Shown one piece after another: positions 45,095 through 54,349 of a stretch of DNA of 64,000 nt; the stretch's first letter is position 1; every line of letters starts with the position of its first letter. The stretch lies in NCBI GenBank assembly GCA_016875095.1, contig VGSG01000005.1:44223-108222 (forward strand), in the 5' to 3' direction. Made by a program: the position numbers and the translations under genes. Source of the DNA: Deltaproteobacteria bacterium (lineage in GTDB: Bacteria; Desulfobacterota; Desulfomonilia; Desulfomonilales; Desulfomonilaceae). Under the pieces are notes generated by a model that saw nothing but the letters and a program-made list of their open reading frames with translations, was not told where the DNA came from and made no database searches.

Positions 45095-45232
45095 CATTGA
45101 GAGTCCCGCGGGAAGCGGGACGAAGCAATCTTCCACCCTTCAAGGGAGAGGACCCCTGGTGGGACCGGCATCTTGCCCGTCCTTGACAGGCGGGACGCCT
45201 GTCCCACCATTCAATTCTCGCAATAACACGGT
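45095..45232. repeat. CATTGCG...GAAGCAATCT-type repeat between mlaD and the downstream gene
   Basis: CATTGAGAGTCCCGCGGGA followed by CGGGACGAAGCAATCT begins the copy and CTCGCAATAACAC ends it. A nested hairpin with GGCGGGACGCCTGTCCCACC lies inside. The copy sits directly before the start codon of the 45092 gene. It is the same family as 22885 and 63785. Confidence 0.75.
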
Positions 45233-45402
45233 TGAGGGAGTTCCTCTCGCATACGTGAACAGTTTCGTTGCGGCTGAGAAAGGGTAGACCGTCCCAGCTT
45301 CTCGACGGAGGACAAGACGGCCGTCGCGTCGCCCGAACCGCGTAATCGATTCGTCGAGTCCATACCTGTGTGTGAGTGGGGCTGGTCATGGGACGCAGCC
45401 TC

Positions 45403-46413
45403 TTATCTCAATACCGACCCGAGGATGATCGCGAGGGTGCTGACAGGGGTAGCTTCGGACACGTCTTCCGCGGTTTTGTTCATGTTCCGGATGGCTCTAC
45501 GGGTCTCAAAATAGAGCTCCGGATCGTTAATGAGCCGTCCGATAACCCCCGGGCCGCGCTGGACGCGGTCTGAAAGCTGTCGCATGTCCGTCACCAGGGA
45601 CTGAGTCTGCCGGTAGAGAGATTCGTCGGTGACCAGCTTACCCAGGGTTCCTCGGCCGGCGCGGACATCGCCAACCAGATTCTCCAGTTGTTCGGTAAGC
45701 CTGTTGAATTTCTCCCCGCTTTTGTCCACATTGTCCACGGTGCGGTTGATCTTTTCCTTGTTCCGGGAGAGGATCTCGCTCATATCGCCACTCGCCTGCG
45801 CGATCCTCTGGGCGGTCAAGTCCAGCCTCTCTTTGTTCTTGCCCACCAGGTCTCTCACATCCTGAAAAACCCGGTCCGTATTCGTTATGAGACGATCGAT
45901 TTTTTCCGAGCCTTTCTGGTCGACAAATTGGGTGCGGGCTTCGCGGGTAAGCAGTTTCAAGTCTTCAGCCACGAATCCCAGCGTATCCATGACCTTTTCC
46001 GCCGGAGCGGGCTCGTATACTAGTTTTATCTCCTCTCCGGACTTTAGCTTCCGCGCATTGGGCTTGCCGACCTCAATGACGACGTACTTATCTCCCAGCA
46101 GCCCTTTGGTCCTCACCATCACCCGCGATCCTTCCGGGATGCTGTCCCGGTACTCGCTCCTGATATCCATCGTGACGATAGCTTTGCCCGTGTCTTGGTC
46201 CAGGACGATGTGCTTGATCTTGCCCACTTTGATGCCCGCGATCTGGACTTGGGTCCCTTCGACCAGGCCTTCCGCAGAACTCAGGCGGGCTTTCAGCTCA
46301 AACCCTTCCTGCAAGTCCAGTCCCAGCACACGGAACCAGACGTATGCAAAGATAGCCAGGCCGACGAGAAAGAAGATCCCGACCTTGGCTTCCAATGTGA
46401 GCTTGTCTGCCAT
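45403..46413 (-). CDS. mlaD: MlaD-like MCE-domain lipid transport protein
   Basis: The 336-residue protein has one N-terminal membrane helix (VGIFFLVGLAIFAYVWF), then the MCE domain (about 35-120, GLVEGTQVQIAGIKVG and VMVRTKGLLGDKYV). A long helical C-terminal region (about 140-310) is coiled-coil-like (RIAQASGDMSEILSRNKEK). It is longer than E. coli MlaD, as in many Desulfobacterota. It binds phospholipid in the periplasm with the MlaEF transporter. ATG 46413 is chosen; a TTG at 46434 overlaps the mlaF stop. Confidence 0.92.
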   Translation of the reverse strand: MADKLTLEAKVGIFFLVGLAIFAYVWFRVLGLDLQEGFELKARLSSAEGLVEGTQVQIAGIKVGKIKHIVLDQDTGKAIVTMDIRSEYRDSIPEGSRVMVRTKGLLGDKYVVIEVGKPNARKLKSGEEIKLVYEPAPAEKVMDTLGFVAEDLKLLTREARTQFVDQKGSEKIDRLITNTDRVFQDVRDLVGKNKERLDLTAQRIAQASGDMSEILSRNKEKINRTVDNVDKSGEKFNRLTEQLENLVGDVRAGRGTLGKLVTDESLYRQTQSLVTDMRQLSDRVQRGPGVIGRLINDPELYFETRRAIRNMNKTAEDVSEATPVSTLAIILGSVLR

Positions 46414-46434
46414 CGAGTCTTTCGCCCTGCTCAA

Positions 46435-47181
46435 TCAGTCAACGTGTATCGGACCTTCCGGCGACCCACTGATGAATTGCTTCACAATGGGGTCCGGATA
46501 CCGCTCCATCTCCTCGGGGGTCCCCTTGGCCAGGATCTTGCCTTCCCAAAGCATCAAGGTTTCATCCGAGACCGAGAACACCCCTCGAATATCGTGGCTG
46601 ACGATCACGTACGTGGTGGACGCCTGCTGATGCGTTCTCCTGATGAGGGCATAGATGGCGGACTTGGTCACAGGATCGAGCCCGGTGGTCGGCTCGTCAA
46701 AGAAGACGATGTCCGGGTCAAGCGCCAGAGCCCGTGCGAGAGCTACTCTCTTACGCATCCCGCCGGAAATCTGAGCCGGGAATTTCGCCTCGTGTCCTGT
46801 CATGCCCACTGTGCCAAGCTTCTCCCGCACCACATGCATGATCTCGCTCTTGGAAAACTTCGTGTGCTCTTCCAAAGGAAAAGCCACGTTCTCGGCTACC
46901 GTCAGAGAATCGAAGAGCGCCCCTTCCTGAAACAGTATTCCGAACCGTCGCCGTATCCTGTTCAGGTCCGCATCGCCCATCCGGGAAAGGTTCTCCCCAT
47001 CGATGATCACGTCACCCGAATCGGGTGACTCCAGGCCCATCAGATGCCTCAACAACACGGTCTTCCCGCCGCCCGATCGCCCTATGATGGTGGTGACCGT
47101 GCCCCGCTGGATCGAAAAATCGACCCCGTCGAGAACCTTCTGATCTCCGTACCGTTTGTGAAGATCGTTCACCCTAATCAT
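46435..47181 (-). CDS. mlaF: MlaF-like ABC transporter ATPase
   Basis: The 248-residue protein has IIGRSGGGKTVLLRHL (Walker A), the signature ISGGMRKRVALARAL and VFFDEPTTGLDPV (Walker B). The GGM version of the signature with MRKR is diagnostic of MlaF. HVVREKLGTVGM precedes it. It powers retrograde phospholipid transport in Gram-negative outer membranes. Confidence 0.95.
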   Translation of the reverse strand: MIRVNDLHKRYGDQKVLDGVDFSIQRGTVTTIIGRSGGGKTVLLRHLMGLESPDSGDVIIDGENLSRMGDADLNRIRRRFGILFQEGALFDSLTVAENVAFPLEEHTKFSKSEIMHVVREKLGTVGMTGHEAKFPAQISGGMRKRVALARALALDPDIVFFDEPTTGLDPVTKSAIYALIRRTHQQASTTYVIVSHDIRGVFSVSDETLMLWEGKILAKGTPEEMERYPDPIVKQFISGSPEGPIHVD

Positions 47182-47200
47182 ACGCTGTCGCCGGCCCGCC

Positions 47201-48001
47201 CTACGTGGACGGCTTGAACATGAGCGCGGTCATTACGTAATCCGATGCCAGTATCAGGAGCGAAGAGATCACCACACCTCTCGTAGTGGCGAGCCCCACA
47301 CCTCGTGCGCCGCCTGTCGCGTGGAAGCCTTTGGAGCAGCTCACCAGCGACAGGATGAGACCGAAAACCACTGCCTTGATCAAACCATGTGTTATATCGT
47401 CAGGTTCTAAATAATCTTTTATACTGTTTATGAAGAGCGCTCCGTCCTGGCCCAACTGTCCCGTGTAGATGATGTACGCCCCCACCATCCCGGAAAACTC
47501 GAACAGAATCGCCAAGAACGGCAACACGATTGTCGCGGCCACCACGCGAGGCGCCACCAAATACTGCACCGGATGGACAGCCATGCTGGCCAACGCGTCA
47601 ATCTGGTCCGTGTTCCTCATACTGCCTAACTCGGCGGTGATGGCTGATCCCGCGCGTCCAATCACCATCAGAGCGCTCAATACCGGCCCCAGTTCCCGGG
47701 CCAGAGAAAGAGCCACGGCGCCGCCGATGAGCGATTCCGCGCCGTAACGAGACATGGCAATGTGCCCTTGCAGGGCCAGCACCATGCCGGTGAACATCCC
47801 GGTTATGCAGATCAGATACACAGACTGGACTCCCACGAAGTCCAACTGGATGAGAAACTGCCTAAACCGAAACGGCGGCCTGAAGAGCCATGCCAAAGAC
47901 GAACCCAGCAGCGTAATTTCCCGGCCGGTCTCCTCAATGGCGAATCGCGCCGTCTGCGCCACGTTGAGGGCGATAGCTCCGAAGAAGGCCAGCAATTTCA
48001 C
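47201..48001 (-). CDS. mlaE: MlaE-like permease
   Basis: The 266-residue membrane protein has five helices. FVGVQSVYLICITGMFTGMV, ELGPVLSALMVIGRAGSAI and the EL-SMRNTDQIDALASM loop are MlaE marks. FEFSGMVGAYI and KAVVFGLILSLVSCSKG follow. It starts at GTG 48001 with AAGGA eight bases upstream; the frame extends to 48163 but the extension is not conserved-looking. mlaE-mlaF-mlaD form one minus-strand operon. Confidence 0.93.
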   Translation of the reverse strand: MKLLAFFGAIALNVAQTARFAIEETGREITLLGSSLAWLFRPPFRFRQFLIQLDFVGVQSVYLICITGMFTGMVLALQGHIAMSRYGAESLIGGAVALSLARELGPVLSALMVIGRAGSAITAELGSMRNTDQIDALASMAVHPVQYLVAPRVVAATIVLPFLAILFEFSGMVGAYIIYTGQLGQDGALFINSIKDYLEPDDITHGLIKAVVFGLILSLVSCSKGFHATGGARGVGLATTRGVVISSLLILASDYVMTALMFKPST

Positions 48002-48290
48002 CTGATCAGTCCTTCGTAATGCGCTTATCAGACCTTCAGGTCGTCCAAGCGCCTTCGGGGTCGCGCCGGGCCGACCCGCCAAGACGATGCTCCACAAGGA
48101 TGTCCGGGCCGCTGATCGCTGATGCGCAACTTCACCGGCGCCGAAAGCGCCAACCAAAAACACGGATTCTCAAACCGCCTGTGGCCGCCATCAGCTCTCA
48201 TCCGGAGCCGCTCCTCCTGTTCATGCGCATGAAAGACCGCACGAACAGTTGAAGAAACAAATCGCTTGTCCACAGATACGCGGCGGATGT

Positions 48291-48320
48291 ATTTTAATCC
48301 AGATGCTGAAGAAGTGTCAA
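48291..48320 (-). promoter_or_regulatory. Promoter candidate for the mla operon
   Basis: On the minus strand TTGACA (48320-48315) and TAAAAT (48296-48291) are 18 bases apart, about 290 bases before mlaE. In the 507-base gap 48002-48508 the minus frame 48028-48429 is open but has no family character. Confidence 0.45.
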
Positions 48321-48428
48321 TAACTTTTGGATTAGAAATACTTATTCGTGACATGCTTTCAATAGGACAGACAACGGCTTGAGAAAACTTCGGATTGCCC
48401 TTTCCGGGACGATGGAGGGCAAAAGCCA

Positions 48429-48457
48429 TTGCCTCAGGCGAAAGGGAGTGATATGGT
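48429..48457 (+). promoter_or_regulatory. Promoter candidate for dnaE
   Basis: TTGCCT (48429-48434), 17 bases, then TATGGT (48452-48457), about 45 bases before the ATG at 48509. Both hexamers match four of six positions. Confidence 0.35.
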
Positions 48458-48508
48458 GGGTCAGATTAGATAAAAGAATAGTAATTTCAATTAGCTAGAG
48501 GACCGATC

Positions 48509-51500
48509 ATGCCCCACGCAGACTTCGCACACCTCCACTTGCATACCCAGTATTCTCTCCTCGATGGCGCCATTCGTATCCCGGATCTCATCGCGAGAGC
48601 CGGGGAATTTGACCTGCGGGCTCTTGCCGTGACCGATCACGGTAATCTGTTCGGCGCAATGGAGTTCTATTCCCAGGTGCAGGCTGCGGGCATCAAACCG
48701 ATCATCGGATGCGAGGTGTACGTCGCGCCCGGTTCGCGGACGGACCAGAACTCACGTGTGGGTGAAACCACGGCGTACCATCTGATCCTGTTGTGCGAAA
48801 ACGAAAAAGGTTACCGTAACTTATGCAAACTCGTTACAAAGGCGTACCTCGAAGGCTTCTATTTCAAGCCTCGAATTGACCGAGAGCTCCTGGAGGAATT
48901 CCACGAAGGCTTGATCTGCTTGAGTGGTTGTCTATCGGGCGAGGTCCCTTCCCTTATTATCGCGGGCGATACCAAAGGCGCACGAAAAGCCGCCTCATGG
49001 TATCGGGACCTCTTCACGCCCGAGCGGTACTTCTTGGAACTGCAAGAGAACGGCCTGGAGAATCAGAAAAAGGCCAATAGGGGTCTGGTCGGCCTTGCGA
49101 GTAAGCTCGACCTGAAGCTGGTGGCCACCAACGATTGCCATTACCTCAATCGGGCCGATCACAGGGCCCACGAAGCGCTCCTCTGCATTCAGACCGGCAA
49201 GAAGCTTGATGACCCATCCCGGCTGAGATTCGAGACCGATCAGTTCTATTTCAAGTCGCCTCAGGAGATGGCCCACGACTTCCGGGACCTGCCCGAAGCG
49301 CTGACCAACACACTCCTGGTGGCCGAGAAGTGTTCCCTGCTGCTCGAATTACACGACGTCCACATGCCTCGTTTCGACCTTGGGACAGGGGAGACGCTCC
49401 GGCGGCGTTTCGAGCTCGATGTTCGCGCGGGCTTCACCAAACGCACGGAGCAACTCTTGCGCCGTGGTGAGATCACCCAAGATCAACTCCCGATGTATGA
49501 AGAGCGGCTCAATCGGGAGATCAAGCTGATCCAGGATATGGGATATTCGGGGTACTTCCTCATAGTCGCGGATTTTATCGGTTTTGCCCGGAAGAATGCG
49601 ATTCGAGTGGGTCCGGGTCGAGGCTCCGCGGCCGGATCGCTCGCGGCCTATTGCCTCGGAATCACCGACATAGACCCGATTCGTTACAACCTGCTCTTCG
49701 AGCGCTTCCTCAATCCCGAACGCAAGAGCATGCCTGATATTGACGTGGATTTCTGCATGGCCGGTCGGGACCGCGTGATCGAATACGTCACGGAGAAATA
49801 CGGCCAGGAAAAGGTCGCGCAGATCATCACCTTTGGCCGCATGCAAGCCAAAGCCGTGGTGCGAGACGTGGCGCGGGTCCTCGGGCTCCCGTACGCGGAG
49901 GCGGACCGCATCGCGAAGCTGATCCCGGATGAGCTTAAGATGACCTTGGACAAGGCCATCGATCGGGAACCCAAACTCAGGGAGGAGATTGCCAAGAACC
50001 CGCAGGTTGCCGATCTGATCACGACCGCAAAGGCGCTGGAAGGGCTCACCCGTCATGCGTCCACCCACGCGGCCGGTATTGTGATCGCCGATCGTCCTCT
50101 CGTCGAGTTCCTCCCGCTGTACAGCCCGAACAAGAAGGAGGCGCTCACCCAATTCGACATGAATTGGGTGGAGAAGATCGGGCTGGTCAAGTTTGATTTT
50201 CTGGGGCTCAAGACCCTCACGGTGATTGATCAAACCCTAAAGCTCGTCGAGCAATCCGGGGGCGTGAAGCTGGAGATCGACTCTCTGGCCCTCGACGATC
50301 CGGAGACGTACGAGCTGCTCAGCCGCGGGGACACGATGGGCGTGTTCCAGCTTGAATCGTCAGGCATGAGGGACATGCTGACCAAGTTCAAGCCATCGGT
50401 CTTTGAAGATCTGATCGCGATCCTTGCCTTGTATCGCCCCGGACCGCTCGATTCGGGCATGGTGGATGATTTCATCAGTCGCAAACACGGCAAGACCCGC
50501 ATCGAGTATCCGCTGCCCGAGCTGGAACCGATCCTCAAGGAGACGTACGGCGTTATCGTGTACCAGGAACAGGTCATGAGCATCGCTACCACGCTCGCGG
50601 GCTACTCCCTGGGCGACGCGGACTTGTTGCGCCGCGCAATGGGCAAGAAAAAGCCCGATGAGATGCGGGAGCAGAAGAGCCGCTTCGAGAAAGGCGCCGC
50701 CAAAAACAAGATCGATCCGGATAAGGCTGCGCACATCTTCGACCTGATGGAGAAATTCGCGGGATATGGCTTCAATAAGTCCCATTCGGCCGCGTACGCG
50801 ATGGTGAGCTATCAGACAGCATTCCTAAAGGCGCATTACCCCGCAGAGTTTCTGGCTGCTCAGCTCACCTGTGAAGCCGGCAATACGGACAAGGTGACCC
50901 TTTACATCTCCGAGTGTCGTGACCGCGGCATTGAGGCGCTGCCGCCACATGTAAACGCGTCATTGAAAAATTTCGGTGTGGTGGACGGCAAGATCGTCTT
51001 CGGGCTCTCTGCAGTAAAAAACGTGGGCGAGGGCGCGGTGGACTCCATCCTGGAAGCCAGGACTGAAGCGGGACCGTTCTGCTCGATTCAGGACTTCGCT
51101 CGACGGGTGGACCTGAGGAGGGCGAACAAGAAGGTCTTTGAAAGCTTGATCAAGTGTGGCGCATTCGATGGCATGGGCCTGACGAGAAGGGCCATGTTCG
51201 ATGCGCTGGACCAGGTCCTCGAACAAGGCCAGAGCTACCAGAGAGAAAAGGCTGAAGGTCAGTTCAACCTCTTTGAGCATGAATGCGCGCCCGGCGGGGA
51301 AAACGGGCACGATGTCGCGATCCCGGAACTGGCGGAATGGGAAGACTTGATCAAGCTGGGCTTTGAACGGGAAATGCTCGGGTTTTACGTTACCGGCCAT
51401 CCGCTGATGAAGTATGATCGGCTCATCGAGCGGTACGCAAACGCGACCACGGTTGCGCTAGCTCAGAACGGCGGTCCGTCCCAGGTGAAGATCGCGGGCC

Positions 51501-51973
51501 TGGTTAAGAACATCAAGGAGATCAATACCAAGAAGGGTGACCGAATGGCCTTTGTCACCCTTGAAGATCTTGAAGGCACGGCTGAAGTGACCGTCTTTTC
51601 GGACCTGTACGTCCAGGCGCAGGACCTGCTCCGATCGGGAAAGCCTCTGCTCGTTTCAGGAAATCGTGAAGGTGACCAGGAAAACCCCAAGATCCTGGCT
51701 CAGGAGATCCACTCATTGGAAGACGCGCCCCGCCGCCTGAGCAACGCTCTGCACATCCGGATCTCCACCACCGGCGCCGACCCTCTTCAGATCAAAGAGC
51801 TGAGCCGCATCCTGCGCAAACATCAAGGCCGAGTGCCGGTAAAGCTCCACGTGGTGATCCCCAACCGCACCGAGACGATTATCAGCGTTCCGTCAATCTC
51901 TTGCGACCCGTCAGAAGAGATGCTCGCGCAGGTAAAACAAACCTTCGGATACCAGCCGATTACGTTTGAATGA
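48509..51973 (+). CDS. dnaE: DNA polymerase III alpha subunit
   Basis: The 1154-residue replicative polymerase is full-length. The PHP domain starts FAHLHLHTQYSLLDGAIR. The catalytic aspartates are in PDIDVDFCM (D410, D412 and D414), with GPGRGSAAGSL. Also visible are RPGPLDSGMVDDFI, the HhH-type region EKFAGYGFNKSHSAAYA, and the OB fold (about 985-1065, VKIAGLVKNIKEI, AEVTVFSDLY). It begins with GAGG eight bases before ATG. No accessory domains differ from the family. Confidence 0.98.
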   Translation: MPHADFAHLHLHTQYSLLDGAIRIPDLIARAGEFDLRALAVTDHGNLFGAMEFYSQVQAAGIKPIIGCEVYVAPGSRTDQNSRVGETTAYHLILLCENEKGYRNLCKLVTKAYLEGFYFKPRIDRELLEEFHEGLICLSGCLSGEVPSLIIAGDTKGARKAASWYRDLFTPERYFLELQENGLENQKKANRGLVGLASKLDLKLVATNDCHYLNRADHRAHEALLCIQTGKKLDDPSRLRFETDQFYFKSPQEMAHDFRDLPEALTNTLLVAEKCSLLLELHDVHMPRFDLGTGETLRRRFELDVRAGFTKRTEQLLRRGEITQDQLPMYEERLNREIKLIQDMGYSGYFLIVADFIGFARKNAIRVGPGRGSAAGSLAAYCLGITDIDPIRYNLLFERFLNPERKSMPDIDVDFCMAGRDRVIEYVTEKYGQEKVAQIITFGRMQAKAVVRDVARVLGLPYAEADRIAKLIPDELKMTLDKAIDREPKLREEIAKNPQVADLITTAKALEGLTRHASTHAAGIVIADRPLVEFLPLYSPNKKEALTQFDMNWVEKIGLVKFDFLGLKTLTVIDQTLKLVEQSGGVKLEIDSLALDDPETYELLSRGDTMGVFQLESSGMRDMLTKFKPSVFEDLIAILALYRPGPLDSGMVDDFISRKHGKTRIEYPLPELEPILKETYGVIVYQEQVMSIATTLAGYSLGDADLLRRAMGKKKPDEMREQKSRFEKGAAKNKIDPDKAAHIFDLMEKFAGYGFNKSHSAAYAMVSYQTAFLKAHYPAEFLAAQLTCEAGNTDKVTLYISECRDRGIEALPPHVNASLKNFGVVDGKIVFGLSAVKNVGEGAVDSILEARTEAGPFCSIQDFARRVDLRRANKKVFESLIKCGAFDGMGLTRRAMFDALDQVLEQGQSYQREKAEGQFNLFEHECAPGGENGHDVAIPELAEWEDLIKLGFEREMLGFYVTGHPLMKYDRLIERYANATTVALAQNGGPSQVKIAGLVKNIKEINTKKGDRMAFVTLEDLEGTAEVTVFSDLYVQAQDLLRSGKPLLVSGNREGDQENPKILAQEIHSLEDAPRRLSNALHIRISTTGADPLQIKELSRILRKHQGRVPVKLHVVIPNRTETIISVPSISCDPSEEMLAQVKQTFGYQPITFE

Positions 51974-52291
51974 TACGGGTTTGAGCCTAGCGAATCGCGC
52001 TTCCAATGCGCGCAACAACACCAAGAAAGACAAAATCGCATCAAACAATTCTCATGAAACAATCGGAAAAGGAACCGAATTGGTTTTTCCAGGCTGTTGC
52101 GCTCTTTAGGGAATGCAAGCGCGGATGGTGCAGGATGTAATTAGGACGTCCTTTCTGACACTGAACATAATTCTTGGGTCAACTTACCTTACGCTTAGCG
52201 TGGCGGACGGTAATCACTTCTGCAAGTCATTAAGTTGCCTTACTTCTGCAGGACTGTTGACCCCGCACGAGTCGAGGAATTTCGTTTTCTC

Positions 52292-52320
52292 TTGACATGG
52301 TTCCAGATCTGGGGCATACG
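52292..52320 (+). promoter_or_regulatory. Promoter of the PIN-like membrane protein gene
   Basis: TTGACA (52292-52297) and CATACG (52315-52320) are exactly 17 bases apart, about 45 bases before the ATG at 52370. The -35 is perfect and the -10 partial. The 396-base gap 51974-52369 has AT-richer composition than dnaE; nothing else was recognised. Confidence 0.45.
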
Positions 52321-52369
52321 CGCGCGGCGATTGCATGCCATCAAGATCTATCAACGCTGGAGTACTGTT

Positions 52370-54349
52370 ATGAGCAAGACTCTAAGCAGCCTCGCCTTCC
52401 TAAGAGTAAACTGGGATCATTACAAGAAGGATTTCGTCGAGAATTTCGTCCCATTGGCGGCACTTTTGATGTCCCGCCGGAACTACGACGCTATTGATCC
52501 CAAGACATTGTGCCAAGATTTTCGGGACGAATATGGCTTACTTATTCCTCAGTACGCAATGATGACGATCTTGACGAGAGCCAAGAATCGAGGCCTGATC
52601 GAACGCCGCGCCGGGATATTCAAACCCTCTCTTAAGCAAATAAATCTAGCTAAGTTCTCCAAGCACGCGGAGGATCAGGTCAGGGAGTACAATAAGCTGA
52701 TAGCTGAGTTTGTCAGGTTCTGCAAAGATGTCTACGAGAAGACCCTGGACTCCGAATCGGCTGATCACGCTCTGCTCAGTGTTATTGACAAGCGTAGTCT
52801 GGATATCCTGTCGGGAGCGTTCGAGCCCTCCAACCGCGAGCAGTACGAGGCTGTTCGCAGTGGAGGAGTTCTACCAGCTGCTCAGTCACCTAAGCAGAAT
52901 AGGTACTTGGCTCAGAGTTTTATTTGCCAAGTATTTCATTCCGAACCAGGGCTGGCTAGCTTCCTCATCAACGTCGTCTTGGGCCATACACTGGCATCCG
53001 CTCTGATATATTCGGATATTGATAAATACAAGACCAAGCTTAAAAGAGTCTGTTTCTATTTCGACACAAGGTTTTTGCTACGAGTTCTTGGTACGGAAGG
53101 AGACGACCGACAGTCAGCCTGTGTCGAGTTGCTTGAACTCCTCAGGGGACAAGGAGCTCGGTTACATGTCTTCCAGCACACATACGACGAGATGCAAAAT
53201 ATACTTTACAACTGCTTGGACAAACTTGCCCCCACCCGATATGACCCATACAGAGCCGGCCCTACGCTAAGGTACTTCATGCACAATGACTACAAGGAGT
53301 CTGACGTTGAAACCATAATAGTAAGGAGTGCGTCTTTGCTCAGCGAACACCGAATTGATATAGTGGACACACCTGATCCGCTTCTCAACCGGAGATATCA
53401 AATTGACGAACCTGACTTGGAACAACGTATTATCGCAATCTACCAATCAGGCGATCCGTACTTCGACGCAAGTTCCAAGAAAGATTCCATGATCCGAGAC
53501 ATTAAATCGATCACAGCAGTTCACATGCTCCGTGCAGGGACCAAGCCCAGGACTCTCGCTGAGGCAGGTCATATATTCGTCACAACGAATTCCGGTCTCG
53601 TGCGCGCCAACAGAGAGATGGAATCCAACATAAATGGGAGTAGGTACGCGATCCCGGTTTGCCTAACAGATGTCTTTGTAGGAACGTTGGCTTGGTTGCA
53701 TGCGCCGGCAAAGGCAAGCGAAATTAATCAACGGACTTTGATTGCGGACTGCTACGCAGCGATCGAGCCGGATGACCAGTTGATTGCCCTTTTCGTTAAA
53801 GAGATTGAACGCTTAAAGCAATGTGATGGTATCGGTCAGGAGGAATATTACCACCTTCGTACAAGCCGAGCAGCAATGAACTTGCTCGCAGACAAGACAT
53901 TAGGCGATCCTGACCAATTTACGGCGAAGACAGCGGAAGAAATACGGGAAGACATCATCAAGAGCGCCACGAAGAGGACCCTTCAACTCGTAGAGAGAGA
54001 GCGCCTCGAACATGAGAAGACGCGCGAAGAGCTCAAGAATACTTTTGTCGAAAAAGAGAGGCTCTTGAAGCGGGCAGACTTTTTGGCTCATAGAGCAAGC
54101 GTTCGGGTGTCCGGCAGCTTATACCTCCTGTTGGTGGTTTTTGTGACGGTGGGTCTGGTTGGCAGCGTGCCAGGCCTCAACTTGGGTCAGCACTTTTCAC
54201 GCCCTTTTCTTTGGGCATGCTATGGAATAGCCGTGATACTCGGCGTCTTGAGTGTGGCAATGGGTTTCAACATAGGTAGGTTCCGGGATTCAACCCACAC
54301 GTGGCTAAGAGCAAAGATACAAGCGTTCTTAACGAAACCGCCGCGGTGA
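52370..54349 (+). CDS. Predicted membrane-tethered PIN-like nuclease (orphan)
   Basis: The 659-residue protein is not of a named family I recognise. An N-terminal region (about 15-95) looks like winged-helix (LLIPQYAMMTILTRAKNRGLI). A PIN-like domain with a possible acidic set follows: D232 in CFYFDTRFLL, E274 in TYDEMQNIL, D377 in RDIKSITAV and N407 in IFVTTNSGL, in the usual order and spacing. A coiled coil (about 545-590, ERLEHEKTREELKNTF) leads to two membrane helices (about 602-625 and 637-655). The start at 52370 has GGAG seven bases upstream. Codon use is AT-richer than in dnaE, a sign of transfer. An antiviral or toxin role is inference. Confidence 0.75.
   Translation: MSKTLSSLAFLRVNWDHYKKDFVENFVPLAALLMSRRNYDAIDPKTLCQDFRDEYGLLIPQYAMMTILTRAKNRGLIERRAGIFKPSLKQINLAKFSKHAEDQVREYNKLIAEFVRFCKDVYEKTLDSESADHALLSVIDKRSLDILSGAFEPSNREQYEAVRSGGVLPAAQSPKQNRYLAQSFICQVFHSEPGLASFLINVVLGHTLASALIYSDIDKYKTKLKRVCFYFDTRFLLRVLGTEGDDRQSACVELLELLRGQGARLHVFQHTYDEMQNILYNCLDKLAPTRYDPYRAGPTLRYFMHNDYKESDVETIIVRSASLLSEHRIDIVDTPDPLLNRRYQIDEPDLEQRIIAIYQSGDPYFDASSKKDSMIRDIKSITAVHMLRAGTKPRTLAEAGHIFVTTNSGLVRANREMESNINGSRYAIPVCLTDVFVGTLAWLHAPAKASEINQRTLIADCYAAIEPDDQLIALFVKEIERLKQCDGIGQEEYYHLRTSRAAMNLLADKTLGDPDQFTAKTAEEIREDIIKSATKRTLQLVERERLEHEKTREELKNTFVEKERLLKRADFLAHRASVRVSGSLYLLLVVFVTVGLVGSVPGLNLGQHFSRPFLWACYGIAVILGVLSVAMGFNIGRFRDSTHTWLRAKIQAFLTKPPR

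Noticed and set aside
48028..48429. A 133-codon minus-strand frame between mlaE and dnaE
   Set aside because: No ribosome site, no family pattern and irregular composition. It probably is leader sequence of the mla operon.
49349..50233. A 294-codon minus-strand frame
   Set aside because: Antisense to dnaE and Arg/Leu-rich as expected for a shadow frame in GC-rich DNA.
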